Origin: Eubacteriales bacterium
GTDB lineage: Bacteria > Bacillota > Clostridia > Lachnospirales > Lachnospiraceae
Assembly: GCA_030526005.1 (NCBI GenBank)
Contig: JAUNDP010000022.1
Coordinates: 1-36,461, forward strand
Direction: 5' to 3'
DNA: 36,461 nucleotides
Position numbers and translations under genes: made by a program. A model generated the notes under the pieces. That model saw nothing but the letters and a program-made list of their open reading frames with translations, was not told the origin of the DNA and did no database searches. Of this stretch, positions 7,758 to 15,638 are shown in pieces. Positions within the stretch are counted from its first letter, which is position 1. Each line of letters begins with the position of its first letter.

Positions 7758-9074
7758 ATGGATTTATTTGAATATGCAAGAAGCAAAAATATGGAGACAG
7801 AAGCGCCGCTTGCTTCTCGTATCCGACCAAGAACACTGGAGGAAGTGGTAGGACAGGAACATATTATCGGAAAGGGAAAACTGCTTTACCGTGCAATCAA
7901 AGCAGATAAGCTCAGTTCGGTTATCTTTTATGGTCCTCCTGGAACAGGCAAAACAACGCTTGCCAAAGTCATTGCGAACACGACAAGCGCACAGTTTGTA
8001 CAGATCAATGCGACGGTTGCCGGAAAAAAAGATATGGAAGAAGTCATCGCAAAAGCGAAAGAAAACAGAGGAATGTATGGAAAAAAGACAATCCTGTTTG
8101 TAGATGAAATCCATAGATTTAATAAAGGACAGCAAGATTATCTGCTTCCATTTGTGGAGGATGCGACGGTTACCTTGATTGGAGCCACGACAGAAAATCC
8201 TTACTTTGAGGTGAACAGCGCCTTGATTTCCAGATCTGTCATTTTTGAGCTGAAACCTCTGGAAAAAGAAGATGTAAAGAAACTGATTCACAGGGCGGTG
8301 TATGATCAGGAGCGCGGCATGGGAGCATACCGTGCGGAAATTTCGCCAGAGACGGAAGAGATTCTTGCCGATCTTTCCGGAGGCGATGCCCGAATTGCTT
8401 TGAATGCGGTGGAACTTGGCGTATTGACGACAGAGAGAAGTGAGGACGGAAAGATTTATCTGACGACAGATGTAATCTCGGAATGTATCCAGAAACGTGT
8501 CGTGAGCTATGACAAAAACGGAGACAATCATTATGATATTATCTCGGCATTTATTAAAAGTATGCGCGGGTCGGACCCGGACGCAGCTGTCTATTATCTG
8601 GCAAAAATGCTGTATGCAGGGGAAAGTATTGAATTTATCGCCAGAAGAATTTTAATCTGTGCTTCGGAGGATGTGGGAAATGCAGATCCGATGGCGCTTC
8701 AGGTGGCAGTGGCGGCAGCGTCTGCAGTGGAACGAGTGGGAATGCCGGAGGCACAGCTGATTTTATCTCAGGCGGTGCTGTATATTGCAACTGCACCGAA
8801 AAGTAATTCTGCTACAAATGCAGTATATGGGGCAATGAAATCGGTCAGAGAAAAAAAGACGACCGTTCCGTCTCATCTGAGGGATTATCATTACAGCGGG
8901 GCAAAAAGTCTGGGGCGTGGAATCGGATATGAATATGCCCATGAATTTCCAAAACATTTTTCAAAGCAGCGATATCTGCCGGAAGAGCTGGGAGATCAGA
9001 AATTTTATGAGCCGTCCGAGAATGGATACGAGCGACAGATTAAAAAATATCTGGACTGGATTCACGAAGAGTAA
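7758..9074 (+). CDS. rarA: Replication-associated recombination ATPase RarA (MgsA)
   Basis: RarA is a clamp-loader-like AAA+ ATPase that acts at stalled replication forks. The 438-residue length is typical. The N-terminus (MDLFEYARS, then PLASRIRPRTLEEVVGQEH) is diagnostic. Walker A GPPGTGKTT lies at 59-67, Walker B ILFVDEIHRFNKGQQD near 113, sensor 1 GATTENP and an SGGDARIALNA motif near 210. The C-terminal helical tetramer domain contains MRGSDPDAAVYYLAKML and HFPKHF-like motifs. The ATG follows AGAGGA. It ends at a bidirectional terminator shared with the convergent DUF4364 gene. Confidence 0.97.
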   Translation: MDLFEYARSKNMETEAPLASRIRPRTLEEVVGQEHIIGKGKLLYRAIKADKLSSVIFYGPPGTGKTTLAKVIANTTSAQFVQINATVAGKKDMEEVIAKAKENRGMYGKKTILFVDEIHRFNKGQQDYLLPFVEDATVTLIGATTENPYFEVNSALISRSVIFELKPLEKEDVKKLIHRAVYDQERGMGAYRAEISPETEEILADLSGGDARIALNAVELGVLTTERSEDGKIYLTTDVISECIQKRVVSYDKNGDNHYDIISAFIKSMRGSDPDAAVYYLAKMLYAGESIEFIARRILICASEDVGNADPMALQVAVAAASAVERVGMPEAQLILSQAVLYIATAPKSNSATNAVYGAMKSVREKKTTVPSHLRDYHYSGAKSLGRGIGYEYAHEFPKHFSKQRYLPEELGDQKFYEPSENGYERQIKKYLDWIHEE

Positions 9075-9115
9075 AAAAGCAGAGACCATGATTTTTTGCA
9101 TGGTCTCTGCTTTTT
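9073..9115. terminator. Bidirectional terminator between rarA and the DUF4364 gene
   Basis: A perfect 13-pair stem, 9078-9090 with 9099-9111, and an eight-base loop. It is flanked by A6 on the left and T5 on the right, so it serves rarA on the plus strand and the convergent gene on the minus strand. Confidence 0.95.
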
Positions 9116-9146
9116 GTCAACCTGAGGCTGTGAAAAAGAAAGGGAA

Positions 9147-9659
9147 TCACATCAGTTCCTTCATCAGATTCGCATAAATTTCCTGGCACCGTTCTTTCCA
9201 GTTGGCGCACATGGAGGAAGCCTGTTCTTTGTCAGGGACAGTGAGCGTCAGCTCGATCAGGCTGGAATTGCGCTCTATTACCTTGCATTGCACAGCATAG
9301 TCGCCGTTTGTTGTTTTGTAAAAATCGGATGTCACGGAGACCTCGTCGCGCAGTTCCAGACGGTGCTTTTTCAGATAGTCATCAATATCTTTCTGAATGG
9401 ACTTTGAGATCATATGTTCAAAGTATCCAAGCGTTTCTTTTCCAGCATCTGTGATATAGTAGTACGAACTGTTTCGTATCGTCTCAGAACGGATCAGGCT
9501 GGATTCAATCAGTTCTGAGAATGTCTGCTGAAGAGTAAAATAAGTAGTATATCCTGCATCCAGCACGAAATTGGAAATCTGAGAATTCGTGAGAGGAAAA
9601 TTCACTCTTGTCAGCATATATAGTACAATGAGTTTGTACAGTGTTAATGGTTCCGACAT
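9147..9659 (-). CDS. DUF4364 family protein
   Basis: The 170-residue soluble protein belongs to DUF4364, which is conserved in Clostridia. The N-terminal ~75 residues (LTLYKLIVLYMLTRVNFPLT, SQISNFVLD, LIESSLI, YYITDAGKETL) look like a PadR/MarR-style winged helix with a wing ending in 'ITDAGKE'. The C-terminal part is a small alpha/beta domain of unknown role. A DNA-binding or regulatory function is inferred from that resemblance; none is established here. The ATG has GGAGG upstream (minus strand). It lies 13 bases after the radical SAM gene and is probably co-transcribed with it from the 10669-10697 promoter. Confidence 0.88.
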   Translation of the reverse strand: MSEPLTLYKLIVLYMLTRVNFPLTNSQISNFVLDAGYTTYFTLQQTFSELIESSLIRSETIRNSSYYYITDAGKETLGYFEHMISKSIQKDIDDYLKKHRLELRDEVSVTSDFYKTTNGDYAVQCKVIERNSSLIELTLTVPDKEQASSMCANWKERCQEIYANLMKELM

Positions 9660-9672
9660 TAAAATGCCTCCT

Positions 9673-10629
9673 TTATTTTGAAAAATTGCGACCCTGCCAG
9701 GTATGACGCTTTTTCAGCTCCTGATGGATTGCATTTAGAACAGAACGCTTTTTTGTACTCCAGAGCGGAGCAATCAAAAGGTCTTTCGGTCCATCTCCTG
9801 TCAGACGGTGAACCGTGATGTCAGGAGAGAGCAGTTCCAGACAGTCTGCGATCAGAGAGACATACTCTTCCATCTCAAGCACATGAAATGGATGCGCCTC
9901 ATAATAATCGGCCAGATCGGTCTGCTTTAAAATATGAAGAAGTTGAAGTTTGATCCCCTGGATTGGCTGATGGTTCAGATAAGAGACGGTATCGAGCATC
10001 TCTTTTTTTGTCTCCCCTGGAAGTCCTAAGATCACATGGACAATGACGGTGAGACGGCGAAGGTGAAGATTGTGCACGGCTTCCTCAAAACAGGAGAGCG
10101 GATATCCTCTTCGAATAAATGACGCCGTCTTCTCGTGGATGGTCTGGAGTCCAAGCTCTACCCAGACAGGCTTTTTATGATTTAATTCTTCTAAAAGATC
10201 GAGAATTTCTTCGGAAAGACAATCAGGACGGGTGGCGATGGACAAAGCGGCAATCTCAGGGCGGTTGATCGCCTCTGTAAAAATTCTGCGCAGATAAGAC
10301 GGTTCTCCATATGTGTTTGTGTAAGCCTGAAAATAAGCGATGTATTTTTTGACAGGCCGCTTTGTAAGAAGAAGGCGCTCTTCAAAGTCAATTTGCTTTG
10401 ATATAGAAAGAGAAGCGCTGGCGGCAAAATCGCCGGAGCCGCCCTGACTGCAGAAAATACAGCCTCTTGTTCCGACTTTTCCATCTCGGTTTGGGCAAGT
10501 CATCCCGCCGTTGAGCGCAAGTTTATATACTTTTTCGCCAAACTGCTTTTTTAATTCGTAGTCGAGCGAATGGTACGGTTTTTCGCCCCAGCGCATAGGA
10601 ATATTTGATTTGATCTCGTTTGTTGTCAT
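9673..10629 (-). CDS. TIGR01212 family radical SAM protein (YhcC-like)
   Basis: This 318-residue protein carries the radical SAM cluster motif in the TIGR01212 form: GMTCPNRDGKVGTRGCIFCS (about residues 42-61), with three cysteines spaced C-x10-C-x2-C. Family-typical motifs YFQAYTNTY, IATRPDCL, WVELGLQT and HVILGLPGE follow along the TIM barrel. The family is widespread; its reaction is not firmly assigned, although YhcC-like proteins are linked to RNA or cofactor modification. Start: ATG at 10629 with AAGGTGA about 8 bases upstream. A GTG 12 bases further up (10641) is in frame but would overlap that ribosome site. It is divergent from pstS. Confidence 0.93.
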   Translation of the reverse strand: MTTNEIKSNIPMRWGEKPYHSLDYELKKQFGEKVYKLALNGGMTCPNRDGKVGTRGCIFCSQGGSGDFAASASLSISKQIDFEERLLLTKRPVKKYIAYFQAYTNTYGEPSYLRRIFTEAINRPEIAALSIATRPDCLSEEILDLLEELNHKKPVWVELGLQTIHEKTASFIRRGYPLSCFEEAVHNLHLRRLTVIVHVILGLPGETKKEMLDTVSYLNHQPIQGIKLQLLHILKQTDLADYYEAHPFHVLEMEEYVSLIADCLELLSPDITVHRLTGDGPKDLLIAPLWSTKKRSVLNAIHQELKKRHTWQGRNFSK

Positions 10630-10668
10630 GGCTGATCTCACCTTTTTTACTTTAGATTGTTTAAAGTC

Positions 10669-10697
10669 ATCATATCATCTCCTGTCTTTCAATTCAA
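10669..10697 (-). promoter_or_regulatory. Sigma-A promoter for the radical SAM/DUF4364 pair
   Basis: Read on the minus strand: TTGAAT (10697-10692), 17 bases, TATGAT (10674-10669) with an upstream TG giving an extended -10. It lies 40 bases before the chosen start and diverges from the Pho-type promoter. Confidence 0.65.
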
Positions 10698-10728
10698 GAA
10701 CCATTTTGGCAGGCGCCTTAAAAATGAT

Positions 10729-10816
10729 TTTACATTTGTGAAAAACGGCTGTTTATTTTACAAAGATTTTACAGAAGACTGATTTTCTATTTTACATGGC
10801 TTTTGTAAGATAGAAT
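10729..10816 (+). promoter_or_regulatory. Pho-box-like repeat array and promoter of the pst operon
   Basis: TTTACA occurs at 10729, 10757, 10768 and 10791, with a TTTGTA variant at 10802. Pairs 10757/10768 and 10791/10802 are exactly 11 bases apart, which is the spacing of PhoP direct repeats (TT-A-A/C-A units with 5-base gaps) in Firmicutes. CTATTTTACA (10787-10796) is also an inverted repeat of 10804-10813 around a seven-base loop (one G-U). TAGAAT at 10811-10816 is a plausible -10, with no good -35, as usual for activator-dependent Pho promoters. Confidence 0.7.
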
Positions 10817-10874
10817 TCGTAAAGCAAACAAATAAGAAAAGAAAAACATTTCACAGAGAAAAGGAGAAATTGAT

Positions 10875-11726
10875 ATGATAAAAAAAGCTTTGGCATTGGG
10901 ATTGGCAGGAGTAATGGCTGTAGGAATGACAGCATCTGTAAGCGCAGAGGAACTTTCTGGAAGTATCACAGGATCAGGATCTTCCGCACTGCTACCTCTG
11001 GCTCAGAATGTGGCAGACGCATTTAAAGAGCTTCATCCGGATGTATCCATCACTTTAAACGGAGGCGGATCAGGCACAGGTTTAAAACAGGTATCAGACG
11101 GATCTGTTGATATTGGAAATTCTGATGTGGAAGCTGAGACAAAACTGGAAGCAGACGCAGCAGCGGAACTGGTAGATCATAAAGTATGTGTTGTCACAAT
11201 GGCTACAATCGTAAACAAAGAAGTGGGAGAGAGCGTGACAAGCCTCACAAAAGATCAGCTGATTGATATCTTTACAGGCGAGATCACAAACTGGAGCGAA
11301 GTTGGCGGACCAGACGAAGAAATTATTCTGATCTCACGTCCTCAGACATCCGGAACACGCGCGCTGTTCAAAGAATATGCGCTTGATGGAAATGAAGAAT
11401 TATCAGGCGGCTCCCTGGAGACGGATGATTCCGGCACACTGCTTCAGAGTGTTGCAGACAATGAAGGAGCAATCGGATATGTAGCGCTTCCTTACCTTCT
11501 GGAAAATGATACCGTGAGCACAGTTGCAATCGACGGTGTAGAGCCTACGATGGAAAATACATACAATGGTACTTATCCGGTATGGGGATATGAACATATG
11601 TATACAAAGGGCGAGCCAAATGAAGTGGTACAGGCATTTTTAGACTTCATGATGAGCGAAGAATATGGCGAGCAGATTGAAGCTCAGGGATATTGCATGA
11701 CATCGAAAATGGAAGTAGAAAGATAA
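10875..11726 (+). CDS. pstS: Phosphate ABC transporter substrate-binding protein PstS
   Basis: The extracytoplasmic phosphate receptor delivers phosphate to PstCAB. The 283 residues contain a signal peptide (about 1-24) and the family motifs ITGSGSSALLPLAQ (phosphate loop near residue 32), GGGSGTGLKQVSDGSVDIGNSD and SRPQTSGTRALFKEYAL. The signal has a basic start, a hydrophobic core and an Ala-x-Ala-like end (SVSA before EE), but no cysteine, so there is no lipobox. Most Gram-positive PstS proteins are lipoproteins, so this one should be cleaved by signal peptidase I unless it is held by partners. ATG with AAGGAG upstream; first gene of the pst operon, eight bases before pstC. Confidence 0.96.
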   Translation: MIKKALALGLAGVMAVGMTASVSAEELSGSITGSGSSALLPLAQNVADAFKELHPDVSITLNGGGSGTGLKQVSDGSVDIGNSDVEAETKLEADAAAELVDHKVCVVTMATIVNKEVGESVTSLTKDQLIDIFTGEITNWSEVGGPDEEIILISRPQTSGTRALFKEYALDGNEELSGGSLETDDSGTLLQSVADNEGAIGYVALPYLLENDTVSTVAIDGVEPTMENTYNGTYPVWGYEHMYTKGEPNEVVQAFLDFMMSEEYGEQIEAQGYCMTSKMEVER

Positions 11727-11734
11727 GAGAAAAC

Positions 11735-12646
11735 ATGAAAAAGAAAAGCTTATTCTGGAAAGAGCATTTCTGGCATGGCTTGATTACTTGCTGCGGACTT
11801 CTGGTGATTGTGCTGACTCTGGCAATCGGAGCATTCCTCGTCTATAAAGGAAGCGGTACATTCACAAAGTATGGGCATAGCATTTTTGAATTTTTCTTCT
11901 CCTCCAAGTGGGCTCCGGCAGATAATTCCACCGGAGGAGGAGCAGTAGGTGCAGCGGTCTACATTGTGGGATCGCTGTCTACTTGTGGTTTGGCGCTTCT
12001 GATTGCAGCGCCGTTCAGCATTGCAGCAGCAATCTTCATGACAGAAATTTCACCGAAATTAGGAAAAAGTATCTTCCGACCGGCCGTGGAGCTGTTCGTA
12101 GGAATCCCAAGCGTTATTTATGGATGGGTGGGACTGACAACACTCGTTCCGGCGATCAAAGAACTATTTGATTTGAATATGGGATATTCTGTTTTGGCAG
12201 CAGGAATTGTGCTTGCTGTTATGATTTTTCCAACAATTACTACAATTGCTGCCGATGCGCTGAAAAGCGTGCCGAATGACTATCGAAAGGCAGCATATGG
12301 ACTGGGAGCGACAAGATGGCAGGTCATTCATCAGATCGTGCTTCCGGCGGCAAAACCTGGCATTTTTACAGGAATCGTGATGGGATTGGCGCGTGCATTT
12401 GGAGAAGCGCTTGCAGTCGCTATGGTAATTGGAAAGATGAGAGCATTTCCAAAATCCATTCTGTCTCCGACAACAAACCTGACATCCGCAATCGCTTCCG
12501 ATATGGGAGGCGCAATGGAAGGCGGAGAATACAATACAGCGCTGTGGACGATGGCATTGCTGCTGTTTTTAATCTCACTGTTATTTATCTTCATCATTCA
12601 TCGAATTGTGGCAAAAGGAGGGGCAGAGAAAGATGGAAGCAAATAA
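11735..12646 (+). CDS. pstC: Phosphate ABC transporter permease PstC
   Basis: The 303-residue inner subunit pairs with PstA to form the phosphate channel. A basic N-terminus is followed by six membrane segments. The conserved ABC-permease EAA loop is YGLGATRWQVIHQIVLPAAKPG (about residues 190-211, contacting PstB), and the family motif VGIPSVIYGWVGL lies near residue 127. Start: ATG 11735, just after the pstS stop. In-frame codons further upstream overlap pstS and lack a ribosome site; the site before 11735 is itself weak, suggesting coupling to pstS. The last 14 bases overlap the start of pstA. Confidence 0.95.
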   Translation: MKKKSLFWKEHFWHGLITCCGLLVIVLTLAIGAFLVYKGSGTFTKYGHSIFEFFFSSKWAPADNSTGGGAVGAAVYIVGSLSTCGLALLIAAPFSIAAAIFMTEISPKLGKSIFRPAVELFVGIPSVIYGWVGLTTLVPAIKELFDLNMGYSVLAAGIVLAVMIFPTITTIAADALKSVPNDYRKAAYGLGATRWQVIHQIVLPAAKPGIFTGIVMGLARAFGEALAVAMVIGKMRAFPKSILSPTTNLTSAIASDMGGAMEGGEYNTALWTMALLLFLISLLFIFIIHRIVAKGGAEKDGSK

Positions 12647-13508
12647 GAAAGCAAAACGGACAGACCGTATCATGACATGGATTTTTGTGGCAGTTGCCGG
12701 CTTCTTTCTTCTCCTTCTGGCAGGTTTTGCACTTCTTGTAATCGGAAGAGGACTTGCAGGTTTTGAACCATATATGTTATCATTTAGCAGAGAGGGAATT
12801 GGAAATCAGCTCTTTAATACACTGTATCTTGTGGTATTGTCTCTGCTTGTCAGTGTGCCGTTTGGAATTGCAACCGGTGTATATCTTGCAGAATATGCAA
12901 AACCTGGAAGAATGACAAACTTTCTGGGCATCTGTATTGAGACGCTTTCTTCTCTGCCGTCCATCGTAGTTGGTCTGTTTGGCTATCTTGTTTTTATTGT
13001 TCTGGTAGGCGCAAAATGGAATCTGGCCTCCGGAGCGCTGGCAGTTTCGATTTTAAATCTGCCTTTGATTGCGACGACGACGAAAGATGCGATGCTGTCG
13101 ATGCCGAAAGGATATCGGATGGGAAGTATGGGACTTGGAGCGACGCACTGGCAGACCATCCGCCGGGTTCTGCTTCCGGCATGTATGCCGAGAATCCTGA
13201 CAGGAATTATTCTTGCGGCGGGACGTGTCTTCGGAGAAGCAGCAGCTTTGTTATATACGGCAGGAATGAGCACAGATATCAACTGGAGCAACTGGGACTT
13301 ATCGTCACCGACGTGTCCGCTCAATCCGTTTCGTCCGGGAGAAACATTGGCGCTTCACATCTGGGCAAGCCGCACAGAGGCAATCGGGGCAGATTCTGCA
13401 CAGATCGCAAACTTTTCTTCAGCAGTCTTGCTGATTTTAGTATTTACATTCAGTATCGGAGCGCGTATCATAGGACATCGGATGGAGCGCAAAACAGGAG
13501 GAAAATAA
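12633..13508 (+). CDS. pstA: Phosphate ABC transporter permease PstA
   Basis: This second channel subunit has 291 residues. It shows six hydrophobic segments and the PstA-typical motifs [34 protein letters not shown] and [21 protein letters not shown] (the EAA loop that docks on PstB). The external loop with a Cys-Pro-Leu-Asn-Pro run before the last helix is usual for PstA. Start: ATG 12633 with AAGGAGG about 12 bases upstream; it overlaps the pstC end by 14 bases, so the two subunits are translationally coupled. The stop is two bases before the pstB TTG start. Confidence 0.95.
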   Translation: MEANKKAKRTDRIMTWIFVAVAGFFLLLLAGFALLVIGRGLAGFEPYMLSFSREGIGNQLFNTLYLVVLSLLVSVPFGIATGVYLAEYAKPGRMTNFLGICIETLSSLPSIVVGLFGYLVFIVLVGAKWNLASGALAVSILNLPLIATTTKDAMLSMPKGYRMGSMGLGATHWQTIRRVLLPACMPRILTGIILAAGRVFGEAAALLYTAGMSTDINWSNWDLSSPTCPLNPFRPGETLALHIWASRTEAIGADSAQIANFSSAVLLILVFTFSIGARIIGHRMERKTGGK

Positions 13509-13510
13509 AT

Positions 13511-14263
13511 TTGAAGAGCAAATTTGAGGTTTCAAAATTAAATCTGCATTATGGTCAGTTTCATGCACTGAAAGATGTCAGTCTTTCAATTTTCCCACAT
13601 GAAGTGACTGCACTGATTGGGCCGTCCGGATGTGGAAAATCTACTTTTTTAAAGACATTAAACAGAATGAATGATCTGGAAGACGGCGTTACGATTGACG
13701 GCAGTGTATTGTTGGATGGAAAAGATATTTTTAAAGATATGGATGCGATTTCCTTAAGACAGAGAGTAGGAATGGTATTTCAGCAGCCGAACCCATTTCC
13801 AAAGAGCATCTATGAAAATGTAGCGTACGGACCGAGACTTCAGGGAATCCGTTCAAAAGTAAAACTGGATGAAATTGTAGAGAATGCGCTCAGAGGCGCT
13901 GCGATCTGGGATGAAGTTAAAGATCGTCTGAAAAAGAATGCGATGGGACTTTCCGGAGGACAGCAGCAGAGACTTTGCATTGCGAGAGCGCTGGCGGCGG
14001 GACCGGATGTTCTTCTGATGGACGAGCCGACGAGTGCGCTGGACCCGATCTCCACTTCAAAGATTGAAGAGCTTTGTGCGCAGCTGAAAAAGGATTATAC
14101 GATTGTCATGGTTACGCACAATATGCAGCAGGCAGCGCGAATTTCTGACAGAACAGCATTCTTTTTATTGGGAGAAGTTGTGGAATACAGCGATACAGAT
14201 CAGATGTTTTCCATGCCGAAAGACAAACGAACAGAAGACTATATTACGGGGAGATTTGGTTGA
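13511..14263 (+). CDS. pstB: Phosphate ABC transporter ATP-binding protein PstB (TTG start)
   Basis: The 250-residue ATPase powers phosphate import. Walker [10 protein letters not shown] lies at 37-45, the Q-loop/PstB motif [22 protein letters not shown] near 88, the ABC signature LSGGQQQR at 147-154, Walker [16 protein letters not shown] near 166 and the switch VTHNMQQA near 200. The start is unusual: there is no ATG. A TTG at 13511 sits nine bases after a perfect AGGAGG (13496-13501) and gives the normal family length. The same frame is open far upstream only because it shadows pstA. phoU starts directly after the stop. Confidence 0.96.
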   Translation: MKSKFEVSKLNLHYGQFHALKDVSLSIFPHEVTALIGPSGCGKSTFLKTLNRMNDLEDGVTIDGSVLLDGKDIFKDMDAISLRQRVGMVFQQPNPFPKSIYENVAYGPRLQGIRSKVKLDEIVENALRGAAIWDEVKDRLKKNAMGLSGGQQQRLCIARALAAGPDVLLMDEPTSALDPISTSKIEELCAQLKKDYTIVMVTHNMQQAARISDRTAFFLLGEVVEYSDTDQMFSMPKDKRTEDYITGRFG

Positions 14264-14264
14264 T

Positions 14265-14930
14265 ATGACAAGAACAAGATTTGATGATCAGCTCGAAGAA
14301 CTTCATGTCGAGCTGATCAAGATGGGCAGCCTCTGCGAAGAGGCAATTTCTCTTTCTGCGCAGGCGTTAGAGAAAAATGAAGAAAAGACAAAGGAAAGAG
14401 TATTTGCTCTGGAGACAGAGATTGACCAGATGGAGAGAGAAGTAGAGACACACTGTATGCGTCTTCTGCTTCACCAGCAGCCCGTTGCCAGAGATCTGCG
14501 CGCGATCTCGGCAGCTCTGAAAATGATCTCTGATATGGAAAGAATTGGAGATCAGGCGGCAGATATTGTGGAACTTGTTCCTTACATTGCGCAGAGCGAG
14601 TGTAAAAATAAAGTGAATATTGCAGAGATGGCAAAGGCAACCGTGTCGATGGTCACAGACAGCGTGGAAGCATTTGTGAAGAAAGATTTAAAACTTGCGG
14701 AACAAGTGATTGAAAAAGATGATGTCGTGGATGAAATGTTTGCTTCGATTAAGAAAAAACTGATGGAACTGGTACGCAGTCAGAACGTGGATGCAGAGCC
14801 GGCGCTCGATCTTTTGATGGCTGCAAAATATTTTGAAAGAATCGGAGATCATGCTGTAAATGTGGCAGAGTGGGTAGAATATTCCGTCACAGGAATTCAT
14901 AAAAGCAGTGAACACCATTTGGGAAACTAG
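14265..14930 (+). CDS. phoU: Phosphate signalling protein PhoU
   Basis: PhoU links PstSCAB activity to the PhoR kinase and restrains phosphate uptake. The 221 residues form the usual duplicated three-helix PhoU fold, with metal-binding motifs in each half (SDMERIGDQAADI near residue 90 and KYFERIGDHAVNVAEW near 190). The N-terminus MTRTRFDDQLEELH is family-typical. ATG 14265 follows the pstB stop by one base, with GGGGAG upstream. The response-regulator gene begins 30 bases after the stop, so PhoU and its kinase partner are encoded in one operon. Confidence 0.96.
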   Translation: MTRTRFDDQLEELHVELIKMGSLCEEAISLSAQALEKNEEKTKERVFALETEIDQMEREVETHCMRLLLHQQPVARDLRAISAALKMISDMERIGDQAADIVELVPYIAQSECKNKVNIAEMAKATVSMVTDSVEAFVKKDLKLAEQVIEKDDVVDEMFASIKKKLMELVRSQNVDAEPALDLLMAAKYFERIGDHAVNVAEWVEYSVTGIHKSSEHHLGN

Positions 14931-14960
14931 GAGACAGAGCGGTAAGACGAGGTGAGTGAT

Positions 14961-15638
14961 GTGATATATTTATTAGAAGATGATGACAGCATTCGGGAAC
15001 TTGTGACCTATACGCTGAACAGCCAGGGCATGGAGGCGGAAGGATTTGCCCGTCCCGGCCAGTTTTGGAAAGCATTGAATCAGAAAATGCCTTCGCTTGT
15101 TCTGCTCGATATCATGCTGCCGGAGGAAGATGGGATGGCAATCCTGAAGAAACTGCGCGGATCAGCTGCCACAAAAAGGATTCCGGTAATTATGCTGACA
15201 GCAAAGGGAAGCGAATATGATATTGTGCGGGGGCTGGATGCCGGAGCCGATGATTACATTCCAAAACCATTCCGTATGATGGAACTGATCTCACGGGTTC
15301 GCGCTCTGATGCGCAGGACATCGGCGGAGAATCGGATTGAAGAGTATCAGATCGGACCGTTATATGTCTGTCCTTCTCAGCATATCGTGAAAGTACAGGA
15401 TAAGCCAGTGACATTGACATTAAAAGAATTTGAGCTGCTCTGTCTTTTGCTTTCAAAGCGTGAGATGGTATTTACCCGTTCTCAGCTTCTGAACCAGATC
15501 TGGGGCTATGAGTTTGACGGGGAAAGCCGAACGGTGGACGTCCATATCCGAAGCCTGCGACAAAAATTGGGAGAAGCAGGGGAATGTATCGAGACCGTGC
15601 GCGGAGTAGGATATAAGATTGGAGGACAAAATCTATGA
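14961..15638 (+). CDS. phoP: PhoP/PhoB-type response regulator (GTG start)
   Basis: The 225-residue OmpR-family regulator has a receiver domain with acidic triad EDDD (6-9), phospho-acceptor Asp50 in LVLLDIMLP, Thr80 and Lys102 in PKPF. A winged-helix DNA-binding domain follows (about 130-225; LTLKEFELLCLLL, RTVDVHIRSLRQKLGE, VRGVGYKIG). It should bind the Pho-type repeats before pstS when phosphate is low. Start: GTG 14961, five bases after GAGGTGA (14949-14955), a seven-base match to the anti-Shine-Dalgarno. An upstream GTG at 14952 would lie inside that site. The stop overlaps the kinase start by four bases (ATGA). Confidence 0.93.
   Translation: MIYLLEDDDSIRELVTYTLNSQGMEAEGFARPGQFWKALNQKMPSLVLLDIMLPEEDGMAILKKLRGSAATKRIPVIMLTAKGSEYDIVRGLDAGADDYIPKPFRMMELISRVRALMRRTSAENRIEEYQIGPLYVCPSQHIVKVQDKPVTLTLKEFELLCLLLSKREMVFTRSQLLNQIWGYEFDGESRTVDVHIRSLRQKLGEAGECIETVRGVGYKIGGQNL

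Noticed and set aside
7764-8531. Long open frame on the minus strand inside rarA (255 codons)
   Set aside because: It mirrors the codon bias of rarA, has Cys/Phe/Arg-rich composition without any domain, and no ribosome site. It is a shadow.
13016-13510. N-terminal extension of PstB
   Set aside because: The frame is open upstream only because it lies out of phase over pstA. Composition is unlike PstB, and the TTG at 13511 gives the family length.
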